Part shown: positions 17,812-27,513 of the stretch, one piece after another | Position numbering within the stretch: the first letter of the stretch is position 1 | Layout: the number at the start of each line of letters is the position of its first letter | Source: Agromyces cavernae | Lineage (GTDB): Bacteria; Actinomycetota; Actinomycetes; Actinomycetales; Microbacteriaceae | DNA length: 64,000 nucleotides | Assembly: GCF_021044935.1 (NCBI RefSeq) | Contig: NZ_JAJNMP010000001.1 | Location: 310,001 to 374,000, forward strand | Reading direction: 5' to 3' | Position numbers and translations under genes: made by a program | The notes under the pieces: generated by a model | The model's input: only the letters and a program-made list of their open reading frames with translations | Databases searched by the model: none | Told to the model about the DNA's origin: nothing

Positions 17812-18801
17812 TCAGTGGCCCTCGGAATGCGTCTCGCCGCCGCCGGTCTTCTCGGCGTCGCCGCCGGTCTTCTCGGCGTCGCCGTGGGCTTCTTCGGCGA
17901 CGCCGCTCTGGGCGGCATCGAGGACGAACTCGGCGGTATGGACCCGGCCGTCGACCTTGAAGTCGAGGTACAGCAGGTAGCGGCCCGCAGTCGGGGTCTG
18001 CGCGACGAATTCGATGGCCGGCCCGGCCGTGTCGCCCGGGTCCGCGTGGTCGCCTTCGGCGTGCACGTGGACGTACGCGAGGTCGCCGTCGCGCAGCGCG
18101 ACGAGGTGGCCGAAGGCGCCCAGGTACGGCTCGAGCGTGGTCACCGGCTCGCCGTCGCGGCTGATCGTGATCGTCAGCTCGCGGGCGGCGCCGCCGACCA
18201 GGTCGCCGTCGATGGTGGCGGTGAATCCGCCGACCTCGTCGACGCGGCTCGGCTCGGCCGTGACCGGTGCGTACTCGCCCGCGACCTGCACGGTGCGGGT
18301 CAGCGTCACTCCGTCAGCGTCGTCGCCGGCAGGGGTGAAGTCGGCGAACACGCGATACGTGCCCGCCTCGGCCCACTCCCACGGTGTCGACCACGTGCCC
18401 GTGGCCGCATCGAGCGTCGGGTGCACGTGCCGGAACCGAGCACCATCGGATCGCACGACGATCAGGTGCAACTGCTTGTCATGCGACTCGGTGTACTCGG
18501 TCACCGGCTCGCCGTCGGTCCGCTCGATGCGGAAGCTCAGCTCCCCGGTCTCGCCGGGCCGGGCCGGGCCGTCGATCGAGGTCAGCACGAACCCGCCTGC
18601 CGAGAGCGACACTCCATTCACCGGGTCTTCGGTCGGCTGTGCCGCCGTTGTGTGACCCTCGCCGTGTGCTTCCATTTCGCTTCCCTTCGCCCATGCGGCC
18701 ACGAGGCTGTCGGGGACCACCAGGGCGGCGATCCCGAACGCGGCCACGAATGCCAGCGCGAGCCCGCCGCCGAAGAGGCCCAGCCGCGCCCCGGCGTTCA
18801 T
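17812..18801 (-). CDS. Membrane-anchored His-rich copper-associated protein
   Basis: A 329-residue protein with an N-terminal membrane anchor (about residues 7-32) followed by a periplasm-equivalent domain. Pairs of His in [17 protein letters not shown] and [16 protein letters not shown] suggest two similar metal-handling beta domains (roughly 90-180 and 200-300). The C-terminal tail is Gly/His/Glu-rich. Proteins of this arrangement are commonly found beside copA in actinobacteria. It lies between copZ (overlapping by one base) and copA. A copper chaperone or sensor role outside the membrane is inferred. Confidence 0.75.
   Translation of the reverse strand: MNAGARLGLFGGGLALAFVAAFGIAALVVPDSLVAAWAKGSEMEAHGEGHTTAAQPTEDPVNGVSLSAGGFVLTSIDGPARPGETGELSFRIERTDGEPVTEYTESHDKQLHLIVVRSDGARFRHVHPTLDAATGTWSTPWEWAEAGTYRVFADFTPAGDDADGVTLTRTVQVAGEYAPVTAEPSRVDEVGGFTATIDGDLVGGAARELTITISRDGEPVTTLEPYLGAFGHLVALRDGDLAYVHVHAEGDHADPGDTAGPAIEFVAQTPTAGRYLLYLDFKVDGRVHTAEFVLDAAQSGVAEEAHGDAEKTGGDAEKTGGGETHSEGH
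17838..17879. repeat. Two exact 21-bp tandem copies inside the copper-protein gene
   Basis: Bases 17838-17858 and 17859-17879 are identical. They encode the repeated C-terminal heptad with AEKTGGD. The unit is a multiple of three, so the copy number can change without a frameshift. Confidence 0.8.
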
Positions 18802-19016
18802 CAGACTCGCACCGCCGAGTAACCGGCCTCTTCGACCGCTGCCAGAACCTGTGCGTCGCCGACCGCGCCGGAGCCGGTCACGACCAGCCTGCCGGTCTGC
18901 GCGCTCACCTTGATGTCTTCGACGCCGGCGATCTGGCCGACTTCTTCACGGACCGACATCTCGCAGTGGCCGCACGTCATGCCGGTCACCTGGTACTCGT
19001 TCGTGTTCGTGCCCAT
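18801..19016 (-). CDS. copZ: Copper chaperone with heavy-metal-associated domain
   Basis: A 71-residue single-domain protein with the Cu(I)-binding motif MTCGHC in GMTCGHCEMSVREEV and the expected ferredoxin-like pattern to the end (EEAGYSAVRV). It carries Cu(I) to CopA in the cytoplasm. The ATG at 19016 is preferred because an AGGAGGAT site lies just upstream; a start at 19046 would bury it. First gene of the copper operon; its promoter contains the palindrome at 19053-19071. Confidence 0.93.
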   Translation of the reverse strand: MGTNTNEYQVTGMTCGHCEMSVREEVGQIAGVEDIKVSAQTGRLVVTGSGAVGDAQVLAAVEEAGYSAVRV

Positions 19017-19052
19017 CTCTGATCCTCCTGGTTCGTCGTTCTTCATGTGCTG

Positions 19053-19071
19053 GATACCCCTACCGGGTATC
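19053..19071. promoter_or_regulatory. CsoR-family operator of the copper operon
   Basis: GATACCC and GGGTATC in inverted orientation, 5 bases apart, 37 nt upstream of the copZ start. GC-tract palindromes of this kind are the known binding sites of CsoR-family repressors. TATC/GATA sequence just upstream could supply the -10, so binding would block transcription. Confidence 0.7.
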
Positions 19072-19168
19072 TGTATCTAACGTATCGCGTCGCCGTCTAT
19101 TCCACAAACGGCCGTCGGGATGTCCCGTCGGTGCGGCCGGGGAAGCTGCGCCGGGCAGGGCGCACCGC

Positions 19169-19204
19169 GGCGCAGGGGGCGGTCGGTGGACCGCCCCCTG
19201 CGCC
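19169..19204 (-). terminator. Terminator of the MFS exporter gene
   Basis: A perfect 16-bp G/C-rich stem (19169-19184 with 19189-19204) and 4-nt loop, 11 nt after the exporter stop codon. It separates the exporter from the copper operon promoter. Confidence 0.85.
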
Positions 19205-19214
19205 GCCGGCCCGA

Positions 19215-20645
19215 CTATGCGTCGGCGCCCACGAGCTCGACGTCCTCGGTGCTCGCCGCGCGGCGACCGCGGAGCGTCGCGGCGGCGATGATCCCGCCGA
19301 CGGCCGCGATGACGGCAGCGCCGATGAAGGCCGCCGCGTATCCGCCGGTGAGGGCCTCGGCGCTGGAGCCGCCCGCGGCGATCGCCGAGCTGAGCACCGT
19401 CAGGGCGGCGAGCCCGATGGCCGACCCGATCTGGTAGCTCGTGTTCACGAGCCCTGACGCAACGCCGGTCTCCTCGGGTCGTGCGGCACCGGTCGCCGTT
19501 CCGAGCGACGGCACGAACGCGAGGGCCATCCCGAATGCCGCGACCAGCGACGCCGGCAGCACGTCGACTGCGTAGCTGCCGTCGGGCCGGGCGAACGCGA
19601 GCCACACGAGGCCCGCGGCCAGGAACGCGAATCCGGCGACGATGAGCGCCTTCGCCCCGAACCTCGCGAGCAGGCGCGGGGCGACGAGGGTCATCCCGAG
19701 CACGATCAGCAGGGTCATCGGGAGCAGAGCCGCACCCGCCGCGAACGCACCGGCGCCGAGAACCTGCTGCAGGTAGAGGTTCAGGAAGAACCACATCGGA
19801 ACCCACGCCGCCCCGAGCAGGAGCTGGGCGAGGTTCGCCGCTCCGAGCTGAGGCGCACGGAAGATGCCGAGTCGCAGCAGGGGCTGGCGCGATCGTGCCT
19901 GTGCGAAGAAGAAGAGGGCGAGCAGGACCGCACCGGCGCCGAGGGCGATGAGCGTCTCGGGGGCAGCCCACCCGGTCTCAGGGGCGCGGACGATGCCGTA
20001 GACGACAGCGGCGAGCCCGGCCGTTCCGGTGACGGCGCCGACGAGGTCGACGGATCCTCGTTGCCCGGCGATGGCTGGCAACGCCATCGGGGTGAGCGCG
20101 ATCACGAGCGCGGCGATCGGCACGGTCACGTAGAACACCCATGGCCAGCTCGCGTACTCGGTGAGCACTCCACCGAGGAACACGCCGGCGGTGCCGCCGA
20201 TGGGTGCGGCCGCTCCGTAGACCGCGAACGCCTTCGGCAGCTCGGGCGTGCCGCCGAACAGGGCCATCAGCAGGGTGAGTGCGGCGGGGGCGATGAGGGC
20301 CGCGCCCGCGCCCTGGACGGCGCGGCCGGCGATCTCGACGGCGACGTTGCCTGCGGCTCCGGCGAGCAGCGAGCCGGCGGCGAGGATGATCCAGCCGCTC
20401 AGGAACACCCTGCGCGCGCCGAACAGGTCGGACAGTCGCCCGCCGAGCAGCAGCAGCCCGCCGAACGCGATGACGTACGCAGTGAACACCCAGGACAGCG
20501 ACTCGGGCGTGAAGCCGAGCGCAGCCTGCATGTCGGGGAGGGCGACCCCGATGATCGAGGTGTCCATGATGACGACGAACTGCGCTGCTGCGATGAGCGC
20601 GAGCCCGAGCCACCGGCGTGGTGTGCCGGTCGTGGTTGGTGACAT
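19215..20645 (-). CDS. MFS exporter, DHA2 family, under an ATACCC operator
   Basis: A 476-residue exporter with about 14 helices. FVVIMDTSIIGVALPDMQAA is the DHA2 motif and GGRLSDLFGARRVF the loop signature. It would expel a small molecule with proton exchange. The ATG at 20645 follows AAAGGAAC. The promoter carries a 23-base palindrome almost the same as the one before the CoA-disulfide reductase at 25724, so the exporter likely responds to the same repressor. That links it to thiol or sulfur stress rather than to common drug resistance, which is an inference. Confidence 0.9.
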   Translation of the reverse strand: MSPTTTGTPRRWLGLALIAAAQFVVIMDTSIIGVALPDMQAALGFTPESLSWVFTAYVIAFGGLLLLGGRLSDLFGARRVFLSGWIILAAGSLLAGAAGNVAVEIAGRAVQGAGAALIAPAALTLLMALFGGTPELPKAFAVYGAAAPIGGTAGVFLGGVLTEYASWPWVFYVTVPIAALVIALTPMALPAIAGQRGSVDLVGAVTGTAGLAAVVYGIVRAPETGWAAPETLIALGAGAVLLALFFFAQARSRQPLLRLGIFRAPQLGAANLAQLLLGAAWVPMWFFLNLYLQQVLGAGAFAAGAALLPMTLLIVLGMTLVAPRLLARFGAKALIVAGFAFLAAGLVWLAFARPDGSYAVDVLPASLVAAFGMALAFVPSLGTATGAARPEETGVASGLVNTSYQIGSAIGLAALTVLSSAIAAGGSSAEALTGGYAAAFIGAAVIAAVGGIIAAATLRGRRAASTEDVELVGADA

Positions 20646-20662
20646 GAGCCGTTCCTTTCGTG

Positions 20663-20682
20663 AATACCGTTGTGGAGGTATT
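20663..20682. promoter_or_regulatory. Secondary inverted repeat in the MFS promoter
   Basis: AATACC and GGTATT, 8 bases apart. It resembles a weak half-site pair of the main operator just upstream of it and overlaps the TAATAC (20683-20678) -10 candidate on the minus strand. Confidence 0.4.
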
Positions 20683-20684
20683 AC

Positions 20685-20707
20685 GGAATACCCCCATGGG
20701 GTATTCC
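20685..20707. promoter_or_regulatory. CsoR/CstR-type operator of the MFS exporter
   Basis: A perfect palindrome: arms GGAATACCCC and GGGGTATTCC around CAT, 40 nt upstream of the exporter ATG. It covers the -35 to -15 region of the likely promoter. The arms closely match the operators at 25680 and 25701. Confidence 0.75.
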
Positions 20708-20764
20708 CGAACGGTGCATGAAGTTTCGACGCGGCGGCGGGCTGCGGCGCAGCGCGCCGCCCGT

Positions 20765-21901
20765 TCAGCCGATGTAGTTGCGGATGACGCGCTCGAGGGT
20801 GTCGGTCACGGCACGGAGGGAGTCGAGTTCCACCCACTCGTCGGCGGCGTGCGCACCTCCGCCGTCGACGCCGAACATGACGGTGTCGATGCCCTTCGCG
20901 TGCAGGAGTGCGCAGTCGGTCCAGAACGGCTCGCCGCGACGCGTGGGCTCGCGGCCGGCGATGTCGCGGAACGCCTCGCTGACGACGGTCGCGATCGCGG
21001 ATGTCGCGGACGACTCGAACGGTTCGCGGTGGGTCGCGAGCTCGATGTCGGCGGTGAAGCCGGGGTCGGCAAGGACGATGCGTTCGCGGATGTCCCGGAG
21101 CTCGCGTTCGAACGTGTCGTGATCTTCGCCCGGGATCGTGCGCCGTTCGACGGTGACGACGCACGCGTCGGGATAACTCGACGTCTCGGCACCGCCTGCG
21201 ATCGTGCCGGCGTGCACGCTGCCGGTGCCGAGCAGCGGATGGCGCGCCATGCCGGTCGCGAGGCGGCTGCCGAGCTCGTCGATCGCGGTGAGGAACGCAC
21301 CCGCCTTGGCGATCGCGTCGAGGCCGAGTTCGGGACGGGAGCCATGGGCGGCGCGGCCGCGGACCGTGACGGTGGCCCACGCGAACCCGCGATGGGCGGT
21401 GACGAGGTCGAGGCCGGTGGGTTCGACGACGATCGCCGCGTCGGTGGTGATCGCGTCGAGCACCTCCTCGGTGCCGAGGCTGCCGTGCTCCTCGTCGGCG
21501 ACGAGGGCGAGCACGATGTCGCCGCGGTGCGGCTCTTGGTGCGCGCGGGCTGCGGCGACCATCATCGCGGCGAGGCCGGACTTCATGTCGTACGCGCCGC
21601 GACCATGGAGTCGCCCGTCGCGGATCACGGGGTCGAGCCCATCGCCGTCGTAGCTTGCGAGCGACACCGTGTCGAGGTGCCCGTTGAGCATGAGGCTGCG
21701 CCCCCCGCCCGTGCCGTGGGCGACGGCGAGGATCGAGGGTCGCCCGGGCACGGCCTCGAGGCGTCGGCAGTCGAAGCCGCGCTCGCCGAGCCAGTCGGCG
21801 ACGGCGTCGGCGATGCGGGCCTCGCCGGCCCCGCCCGGCACGAGCGCCGGGTTGACGGAGTCGATCTCGATGAGGCGGCGGAGCAGGTCGAGCTCGTTCA
21901 T
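20765..21901 (-). CDS. M20 family metallopeptidase (ArgE/DapE-like)
   Basis: A 378-residue zinc hydrolase. Metal-site motifs are clear: GHLDTVS, then GRGAYDMKSGLAAMM, and DEEHGSLGTEE with the catalytic Glu. A dimerisation domain lies between about residues 170 and 285. Family members remove acyl groups from amino acids. The gene overlaps its upstream neighbour, the diaminopropionate ammonia-lyase gene, by 4 nt, so the enzymes probably act in one pathway. Start at 21901 follows from that overlap; longer frames are Arg-rich and atypical. Confidence 0.9.
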   Translation of the reverse strand: MNELDLLRRLIEIDSVNPALVPGGAGEARIADAVADWLGERGFDCRRLEAVPGRPSILAVAHGTGGGRSLMLNGHLDTVSLASYDGDGLDPVIRDGRLHGRGAYDMKSGLAAMMVAAARAHQEPHRGDIVLALVADEEHGSLGTEEVLDAITTDAAIVVEPTGLDLVTAHRGFAWATVTVRGRAAHGSRPELGLDAIAKAGAFLTAIDELGSRLATGMARHPLLGTGSVHAGTIAGGAETSSYPDACVVTVERRTIPGEDHDTFERELRDIRERIVLADPGFTADIELATHREPFESSATSAIATVVSEAFRDIAGREPTRRGEPFWTDCALLHAKGIDTVMFGVDGGGAHAADEWVELDSLRAVTDTLERVIRNYIG

Positions 21902-23009
21902 CGGCCGGCCGGAAGCGGGTTGGCGAGGCGACCCTCGGTCGAGAGCAGCAGGACGGTCGCGTCGGGGCCGATCGCATCGCGGGCCCGAACGTCGGTGAGC
22001 AGAGACCGAACGCCCGCGAGCGTCGCGGCCCCGCACGGGCCCGAGTCGATGCCGAGCGCCTCGAGGTCGTGGACCGCGCGGATCGCGGCATCGTCATCGA
22101 CAGTGACCGCCGCGTCGAGACCGGCCTGCAGGATCGGCCACGCGTTGCCCGAGACCGTCCCGCAGTTCAGGCCCGACATCACGGTGAAGCTCGTCGGCAC
22201 GCTGACCGGCTCGCCCACGCGCAGGGATTCGATGATCGGCGGCGCGGCGGCGGCCTCGACGCTCAGCACGATCGGCGCGCCGGACCCGGAACGGTAGTGA
22301 CGCACCGCCGCTTGGGCGAGTGAGCCGACGCCGACGGGCACGGCGACGAGGTCGAGGTGCATCACACCGAGTTCGGCGAGCTGGGCGTCTGCCTCCTCGA
22401 ACAGCGTCGAGTAGCCGTCGACGATCCATTGTGGAACCTGCTCGTACCCCGGCCACGCGGTGTCCTGGATGAGCATCGCGTCAGGCGAGACATCTTGCGC
22501 CGCACGCGTCGCGGCGTCGACGACGTCGTCGTACGGGATCGCGAGTTCGACGGTCTCGGCGCCCTCGTCGGCGATGGCCTGCTTCGCCTCGGCGGAGAGG
22601 GAGTCGGGGAACCAGATCTGGGCGGGCAGGCCGAGCAGCCGGGCGGTGTGCGCGACGGCGCGCCCGTGGTTGCCGTCGGTGGCGGCGATGAGGCGGACCG
22701 CCGCGCCGGGTGCGGCCGCGGCGGCCGCGCGCAGCTCGTCGAGAGCGAGGGCGCGATCGGGTGTGCCGTACCGGGCCGAGAGGGCTCGGGAGATCGCGTA
22801 CGCGGCGCCGAGGATCTTGAAGGCGGGAAGGCCGAGCCGGGAGCTCTCCTCCTTCACGAGCACGCGACCGACGCCGAACTCGGCCGCGAGGTCGGGGGCG
22901 TCGACGAGGCGCGTCGGCTGGTAGCCGGGAAGGCTCCGATGGAACGCGATCACCCCGGTGAGCCGGTCTGCGCGCCAGGCCCGCGCCTCGGGATTCCAGT
23001 ACATCGCGC

Positions 23010-23013
<4 letters not shown>
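21898..23013 (-). CDS. dpaL: Diaminopropionate ammonia-lyase-like PLP enzyme
   Basis: A 371-residue fold-type II PLP enzyme. The Lys that binds PLP lies in LPAFKILGAAYA, followed by TDGNHGRAVAHTARLLG, and QDTAWPGYEQVP is the family segment near the active site. The known reaction turns 2,3-diaminopropionate into pyruvate and two ammonia. The enzyme sits between two M20-type hydrolases in a three-gene unit with 4-nt overlaps on both sides, a layout similar to E. coli ygeX-ygeY. Other substrates, such as D-serine, are possible. Confidence 0.85.
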
Positions 23014-24329
<1,316 letters not shown>

Positions 24330-24411
24330 GTCTCGAACCTACGGACGCGGCATCCATTCATCGATAGCATGATTCTCAACAGTATTCATGATTCATTTCG
24401 AATGGTCTCGG

Positions 24412-25308
24412 ATGTACGACCTGCATCGACTACGCCTGCTCCGCGAGCTCAAGCACCGCGGCACGCTCGCGGCCGTCGGCGAGGCGCTCGGATACAGCGC
24501 GTCGGCCATCTCGCACCAGCTCGCGATCCTCGAGCGCGAGGTCGGCGCCCCAGTCCTCGAGCCGGTCGGCCGTCGGGTGCGCTTGACCGATGCCGCGGAG
24601 CTGCTCGTCGCCCACACCGAGCGCGTGCTGCTCGAACTCGAGCAGGCAGAGGCGGCCATCGCCGCGAGCCGTGCGACCGTCTCGGGACAGGTTCGCATCG
24701 CGACCTTCCAGACCGCCGCGCACGCGATCATCCCCGGGGCGCTCGATCTGCTCGCCGACGAGCACCCGGGCGTCGTCGCCACCTTCCGGCACGTCCATGC
24801 CGAGCAGGCGCTCCCGGCACTGCTCGCCCGCGACGTCGATCTCGTGCTCTACGAGGAGTACCCCGGGTCGCCCGCCGCGCCGATCACCAACATCACGACC
24901 GAGCATCTCCTCGACGACCCGATGCTGATCGCCACGCCCGCCGGGCGCGAGGTGGGCGGGCTGCCCGACCTCGCCGATGCGCGCTGGGCCATGGAACCGC
25001 CGGGGACCCGCTCGCGGGAGTGGGCGGTCGCCACATGCCGCGCCGCGGGATTCGAGCCGGCCGTCGCGTTCGAATCCGTCGACGTGCTCCTCCACGCGCG
25101 GCTCGTTGCGCGTGGCCAGGCGGTCGCGTTCCTCCCAGCGCTCATCGCCGCTGACGCGGCCGGGTGCGTGCTCGAGCCGACCGGCGACGGGCGGGCGATC
25201 CGCCTTGCGTTCCGCAGCGGGAGTGAAGCCAACCCGGCGCTCGCCGCAGCGAGACGTGCCATGCGAGCCCACGTCTCGGGAGCAGGCTCCTCAATGGTCG
25301 ATGGGTAG
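24412..25308 (+). CDS. LysR family transcriptional regulator
   Basis: A 298-residue regulator. The winged HTH (about residues 1-60) includes LAAVGEALGYSASAISHQLAILEREV. A periplasmic-binding-like effector domain follows from about 85. It is divergent from the amidohydrolase-dpaL-M20 operon with an AT-rich 80-base gap between, the usual setting for a LysR that senses a substrate of that operon. The ATG at 24412 fits the family's N-terminus better than the ATG at 24388, though neither has a strong ribosome-binding site. Confidence 0.88.
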   Translation: MYDLHRLRLLRELKHRGTLAAVGEALGYSASAISHQLAILEREVGAPVLEPVGRRVRLTDAAELLVAHTERVLLELEQAEAAIAASRATVSGQVRIATFQTAAHAIIPGALDLLADEHPGVVATFRHVHAEQALPALLARDVDLVLYEEYPGSPAAPITNITTEHLLDDPMLIATPAGREVGGLPDLADARWAMEPPGTRSREWAVATCRAAGFEPAVAFESVDVLLHARLVARGQAVAFLPALIAADAAGCVLEPTGDGRAIRLAFRSGSEANPALAAARRAMRAHVSGAGSSMVDG

Positions 25309-25332
25309 ATACCCGTGGGGTATTGATACGAT
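25309..25332 (+). promoter_or_regulatory. Operator and leaderless promoter of the CsoR-family gene
   Basis: ATACCC-GTG-GGGTAT (25309-25323) is followed directly by TACGAT (25327-25332), a -10 placed 6 nt before the GTG start at 25339. The operator covers the -35 zone, so the repressor probably controls itself. Confidence 0.7.
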
Positions 25333-25338
25333 CAGACC

Positions 25339-25626
25339 GTGGAGAGCAAGCAAGAGGCTCAGCGTCGTATCGCGAACCGGCTGAAGCGCGCCCGCGGCCA
25401 ACTGAACGCCGTCATCGAGGCGGTCGAGTCGGGCGCCGACTGCCGCGTGGTCGTCACGCAGCTCGCCGCCGTCTCGAGCGCGCTCGATCGTGCGGGCTTC
25501 GCTGTCATCTCCACTGCGATGCGCGACTGCGCGACCGACGAGGCACGAGCGGATGACGCTGTCGAGACCTCCGGCGAGCGCCTCGACTTCGACGAGCTCG
25601 AGAAGCTGTTCCTTTCGCTTTCGTAG
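25339..25626 (+). CDS. cstR: CsoR-family repressor, CstR-like (persulfide-sensor type)
   Basis: A 95-residue all-helical DUF156 protein: RIANRLKRARGQLNAVIEAV, then DCRVVVTQLAAVSSALDRAG and a second Cys. Copper-sensing CsoR uses Cys-His-Cys; here Cys35 and Cys64 are present but the His position is Ala60 (STAMRDC). Loss of that His with both Cys kept is the pattern of CstR, which reacts with persulfides. The next gene encodes a CoA-disulfide reductase with rhodanese domain, a typical CstR target. Copper sensing is unlikely; other thiol signals are possible. GTG start, leaderless. Confidence 0.8.
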   Translation: MESKQEAQRRIANRLKRARGQLNAVIEAVESGADCRVVVTQLAAVSSALDRAGFAVISTAMRDCATDEARADDAVETSGERLDFDELEKLFLSLS

Positions 25627-25679
25627 ACACTCGTGTCCCGGGCGTAGTGCCACCCGAGCCCCCTCGCGCAGGCCGGGAG

Positions 25680-25694
25680 ATACCCATGGGGTAT
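25680..25694. promoter_or_regulatory. CstR/CsoR-type operator 1 before the CoA-disulfide reductase
   Basis: ATACCC-ATG-GGGTAT, a perfect palindrome 30 nt before the start codon at 25724. A TTGACA (25695-25700) follows it at once and may be the -35. Confidence 0.75.
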
Positions 25695-25700
25695 TTTGAC

Positions 25701-25717
25701 AATACCCAGGGGGTATT
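25701..25717. promoter_or_regulatory. CstR/CsoR-type operator 2 before the CoA-disulfide reductase
   Basis: AATACCC-AGG-GGGTATT, a second palindrome centred 22 bp from operator 1 and ending 6 nt before the start codon. Two sites two DNA turns apart would allow cooperative binding. Confidence 0.75.
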
Positions 25718-25723
25718 CCTACC

Positions 25724-27397
25724 ATGGAGGCCATGACTTCAAAGCGGTACCTCATCGTCGGCGGCGTCGCGGGCGGCATGTCCGCCGCGACGCGGCTGCG
25801 CCGGCTCGACGAGCACGCGCAGATCACCGTGCTCGAGCGCGGCGGTCACGTGTCGTTCGCAAACTGCGGGCTCCCGTACTACCTCGGCGGCGTGATCGAA
25901 GAGCGCTCCGACCTGCTCCTGCAGACGCCCGCCTCGCTCGGCAGCCGGTTCGGCCTCGACGTGCGCGTGCGCACCGAGGCGGTGGCGATCGACCGCCAGG
26001 CGAAGACCGTGCTCACCCGCGACCTCGCCACCGACGAGGAGACGACGCTGCATTACGACGCGCTCGTGCTGTCGCCCGGCGCCACGCCCATGCGACCGCC
26101 GATCGAGGGCGGCGAGCGGATGCTGACCCTCCGCGACATCGACGACGTCGACGCCGCGATGGCGGCCCTCGAGGTCGCGCCGCGCAGCGCCCTCGTCATC
26201 GGCGCGGGCTTCATCGGCCTCGAGATGGTCGAGAACCTCGCCCACCGCGGGCTCGGCGTGACCCTCGTCGAACTCGGCGACCAGGTGCTGCCGCCGCTCG
26301 ACCCCGAGATGGCCGCGCCCGTCGCGGATCACCTTCGCGATGCCGGCATCGACGTGCGGCTCGGTACGCAGGTCGTCGCGCTCGGGCCCGACACCGCCGT
26401 CTTGAGCGACGGCACCACCGTGCGCGCCGAGTTCGTGCTCGGCTCGATCGGCGTGCGGCCCGACACGAGCCTCGGGAAGGCCGCCGGCCTCGAGATCGGT
26501 CCCCGTGGCGGCATCCGTGTGGACGAGTCGCTGCGCACGAGCGATCCGAACATCTGGGCCATCGGCGACGCCGTCGAGAAGGTCGACGCGATCGCGGGGG
26601 AGCCCCGGCTCGTCGCGCTCGCCGGTCTCGCCAACCGCCACGGCCGGCTCGCGGCCGACGCGATCGTGGGTCGCGGCATCCGCGTGCGCGACGCGATCGG
26701 CACCGCGATCGTCGGGGTCATGGGCATGAGCGTCGCGACCACCGGATGGAACGAGAAGCTGCTGCGCTCGCGCGGTCGGGACATCCGGATCATCCATACC
26801 CACCCCGCCTCGCACACCGGCTACTACCCGGGTGCCCAGACGATGGCGCTCAAGCTGCTCGTCGACGCCGAGACCGACGCAATCCTCGGCGCCCAGGGCG
26901 TCGGCGGCGAGGGCGTCGACAAGCGCATCGACGTCATCGCGACCGCCATGGCCGGGGGCATCACCGCGTCGGAGCTCGCCGACCTCGAACTGGCGTACGC
27001 CCCGCAGTACTCGTCGGCGAAGGACCCGGTCAACATGCTCGGCTACGTCGCGCTGAACGCCTGCGAGGGACTCACCCCCTCGATCCAATGGCACGAGGTC
27101 GAGGCCGCGGTCGATGCCGGCGCCGCCGTCGTCGACGTGCGAACGGCGGACGAGGTGGCGGCCGGTGCGATCCCCGGCTCGCTTCGGATCCCGCTCGACG
27201 AGCTCCGGTCCCGTTCCGGCGAGCTGCCGGCCGGCCGCCTCATCGTGCACTGCAAGGTCGGCCAGCGCGGCCACACCGCGGTTCGGCTGCTCGCGCAGCT
27301 CGGCCGCGACGCCGTCAACCTCGACGGCGGCTACCTGACCTGGGCGGCCGGCATGGCCTCGCGCGCCGCCGTCGAGCCCGACGCCATGGCCGCCTGA
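25724..27397 (+). CDS. CoA-disulfide reductase-like flavoprotein with C-terminal rhodanese domain
   Basis: A 557-residue fusion. Residues 1-455 form an FAD/NAD(P)H disulfide reductase: VGGVAGGMSAATRLRR binds FAD, Cys48 in SFANCGLPYYLGG is the single active-site Cys of the CoA-disulfide reductase group, GAGFIGLEMVENL binds NAD(P)H. Residues about 460-545 are a rhodanese domain with Cys510 in HCKVGQRGH. Enzymes of this build reduce CoA or other persulfides and protect against reactive sulfur. ATG at 25724 or 25733 could be used. Two CstR-type operators control it. Confidence 0.92.
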   Translation: MEAMTSKRYLIVGGVAGGMSAATRLRRLDEHAQITVLERGGHVSFANCGLPYYLGGVIEERSDLLLQTPASLGSRFGLDVRVRTEAVAIDRQAKTVLTRDLATDEETTLHYDALVLSPGATPMRPPIEGGERMLTLRDIDDVDAAMAALEVAPRSALVIGAGFIGLEMVENLAHRGLGVTLVELGDQVLPPLDPEMAAPVADHLRDAGIDVRLGTQVVALGPDTAVLSDGTTVRAEFVLGSIGVRPDTSLGKAAGLEIGPRGGIRVDESLRTSDPNIWAIGDAVEKVDAIAGEPRLVALAGLANRHGRLAADAIVGRGIRVRDAIGTAIVGVMGMSVATTGWNEKLLRSRGRDIRIIHTHPASHTGYYPGAQTMALKLLVDAETDAILGAQGVGGEGVDKRIDVIATAMAGGITASELADLELAYAPQYSSAKDPVNMLGYVALNACEGLTPSIQWHEVEAAVDAGAAVVDVRTADEVAAGAIPGSLRIPLDELRSRSGELPAGRLIVHCKVGQRGHTAVRLLAQLGRDAVNLDGGYLTWAAGMASRAAVEPDAMAA

Positions 27398-27513
27398 CGC
27401 GACATCCGCCGGCCTGTCGCCGACGATGGATGCGCGCAATCGCGCCCGACGCGCGCAGCGAATCCCACCCCCGAACGCCTCTTCCGAACCCCACCCCGAT
27501 CGAAGGAGCCCCC

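Noticed and set aside
20646..22097. Extension of the MFS frame at 19215 across its promoter and the M20 gene
   Set aside because: The extension crosses the operator and lies over a gene with M20 motifs; the ATG at 20645 has a good ribosome-binding site.
25339..25626. Copper-sensing CsoR as the name for this gene
   Set aside because: The His needed for Cu(I) binding is Ala, and the next gene handles persulfides, so the CstR type fits better.
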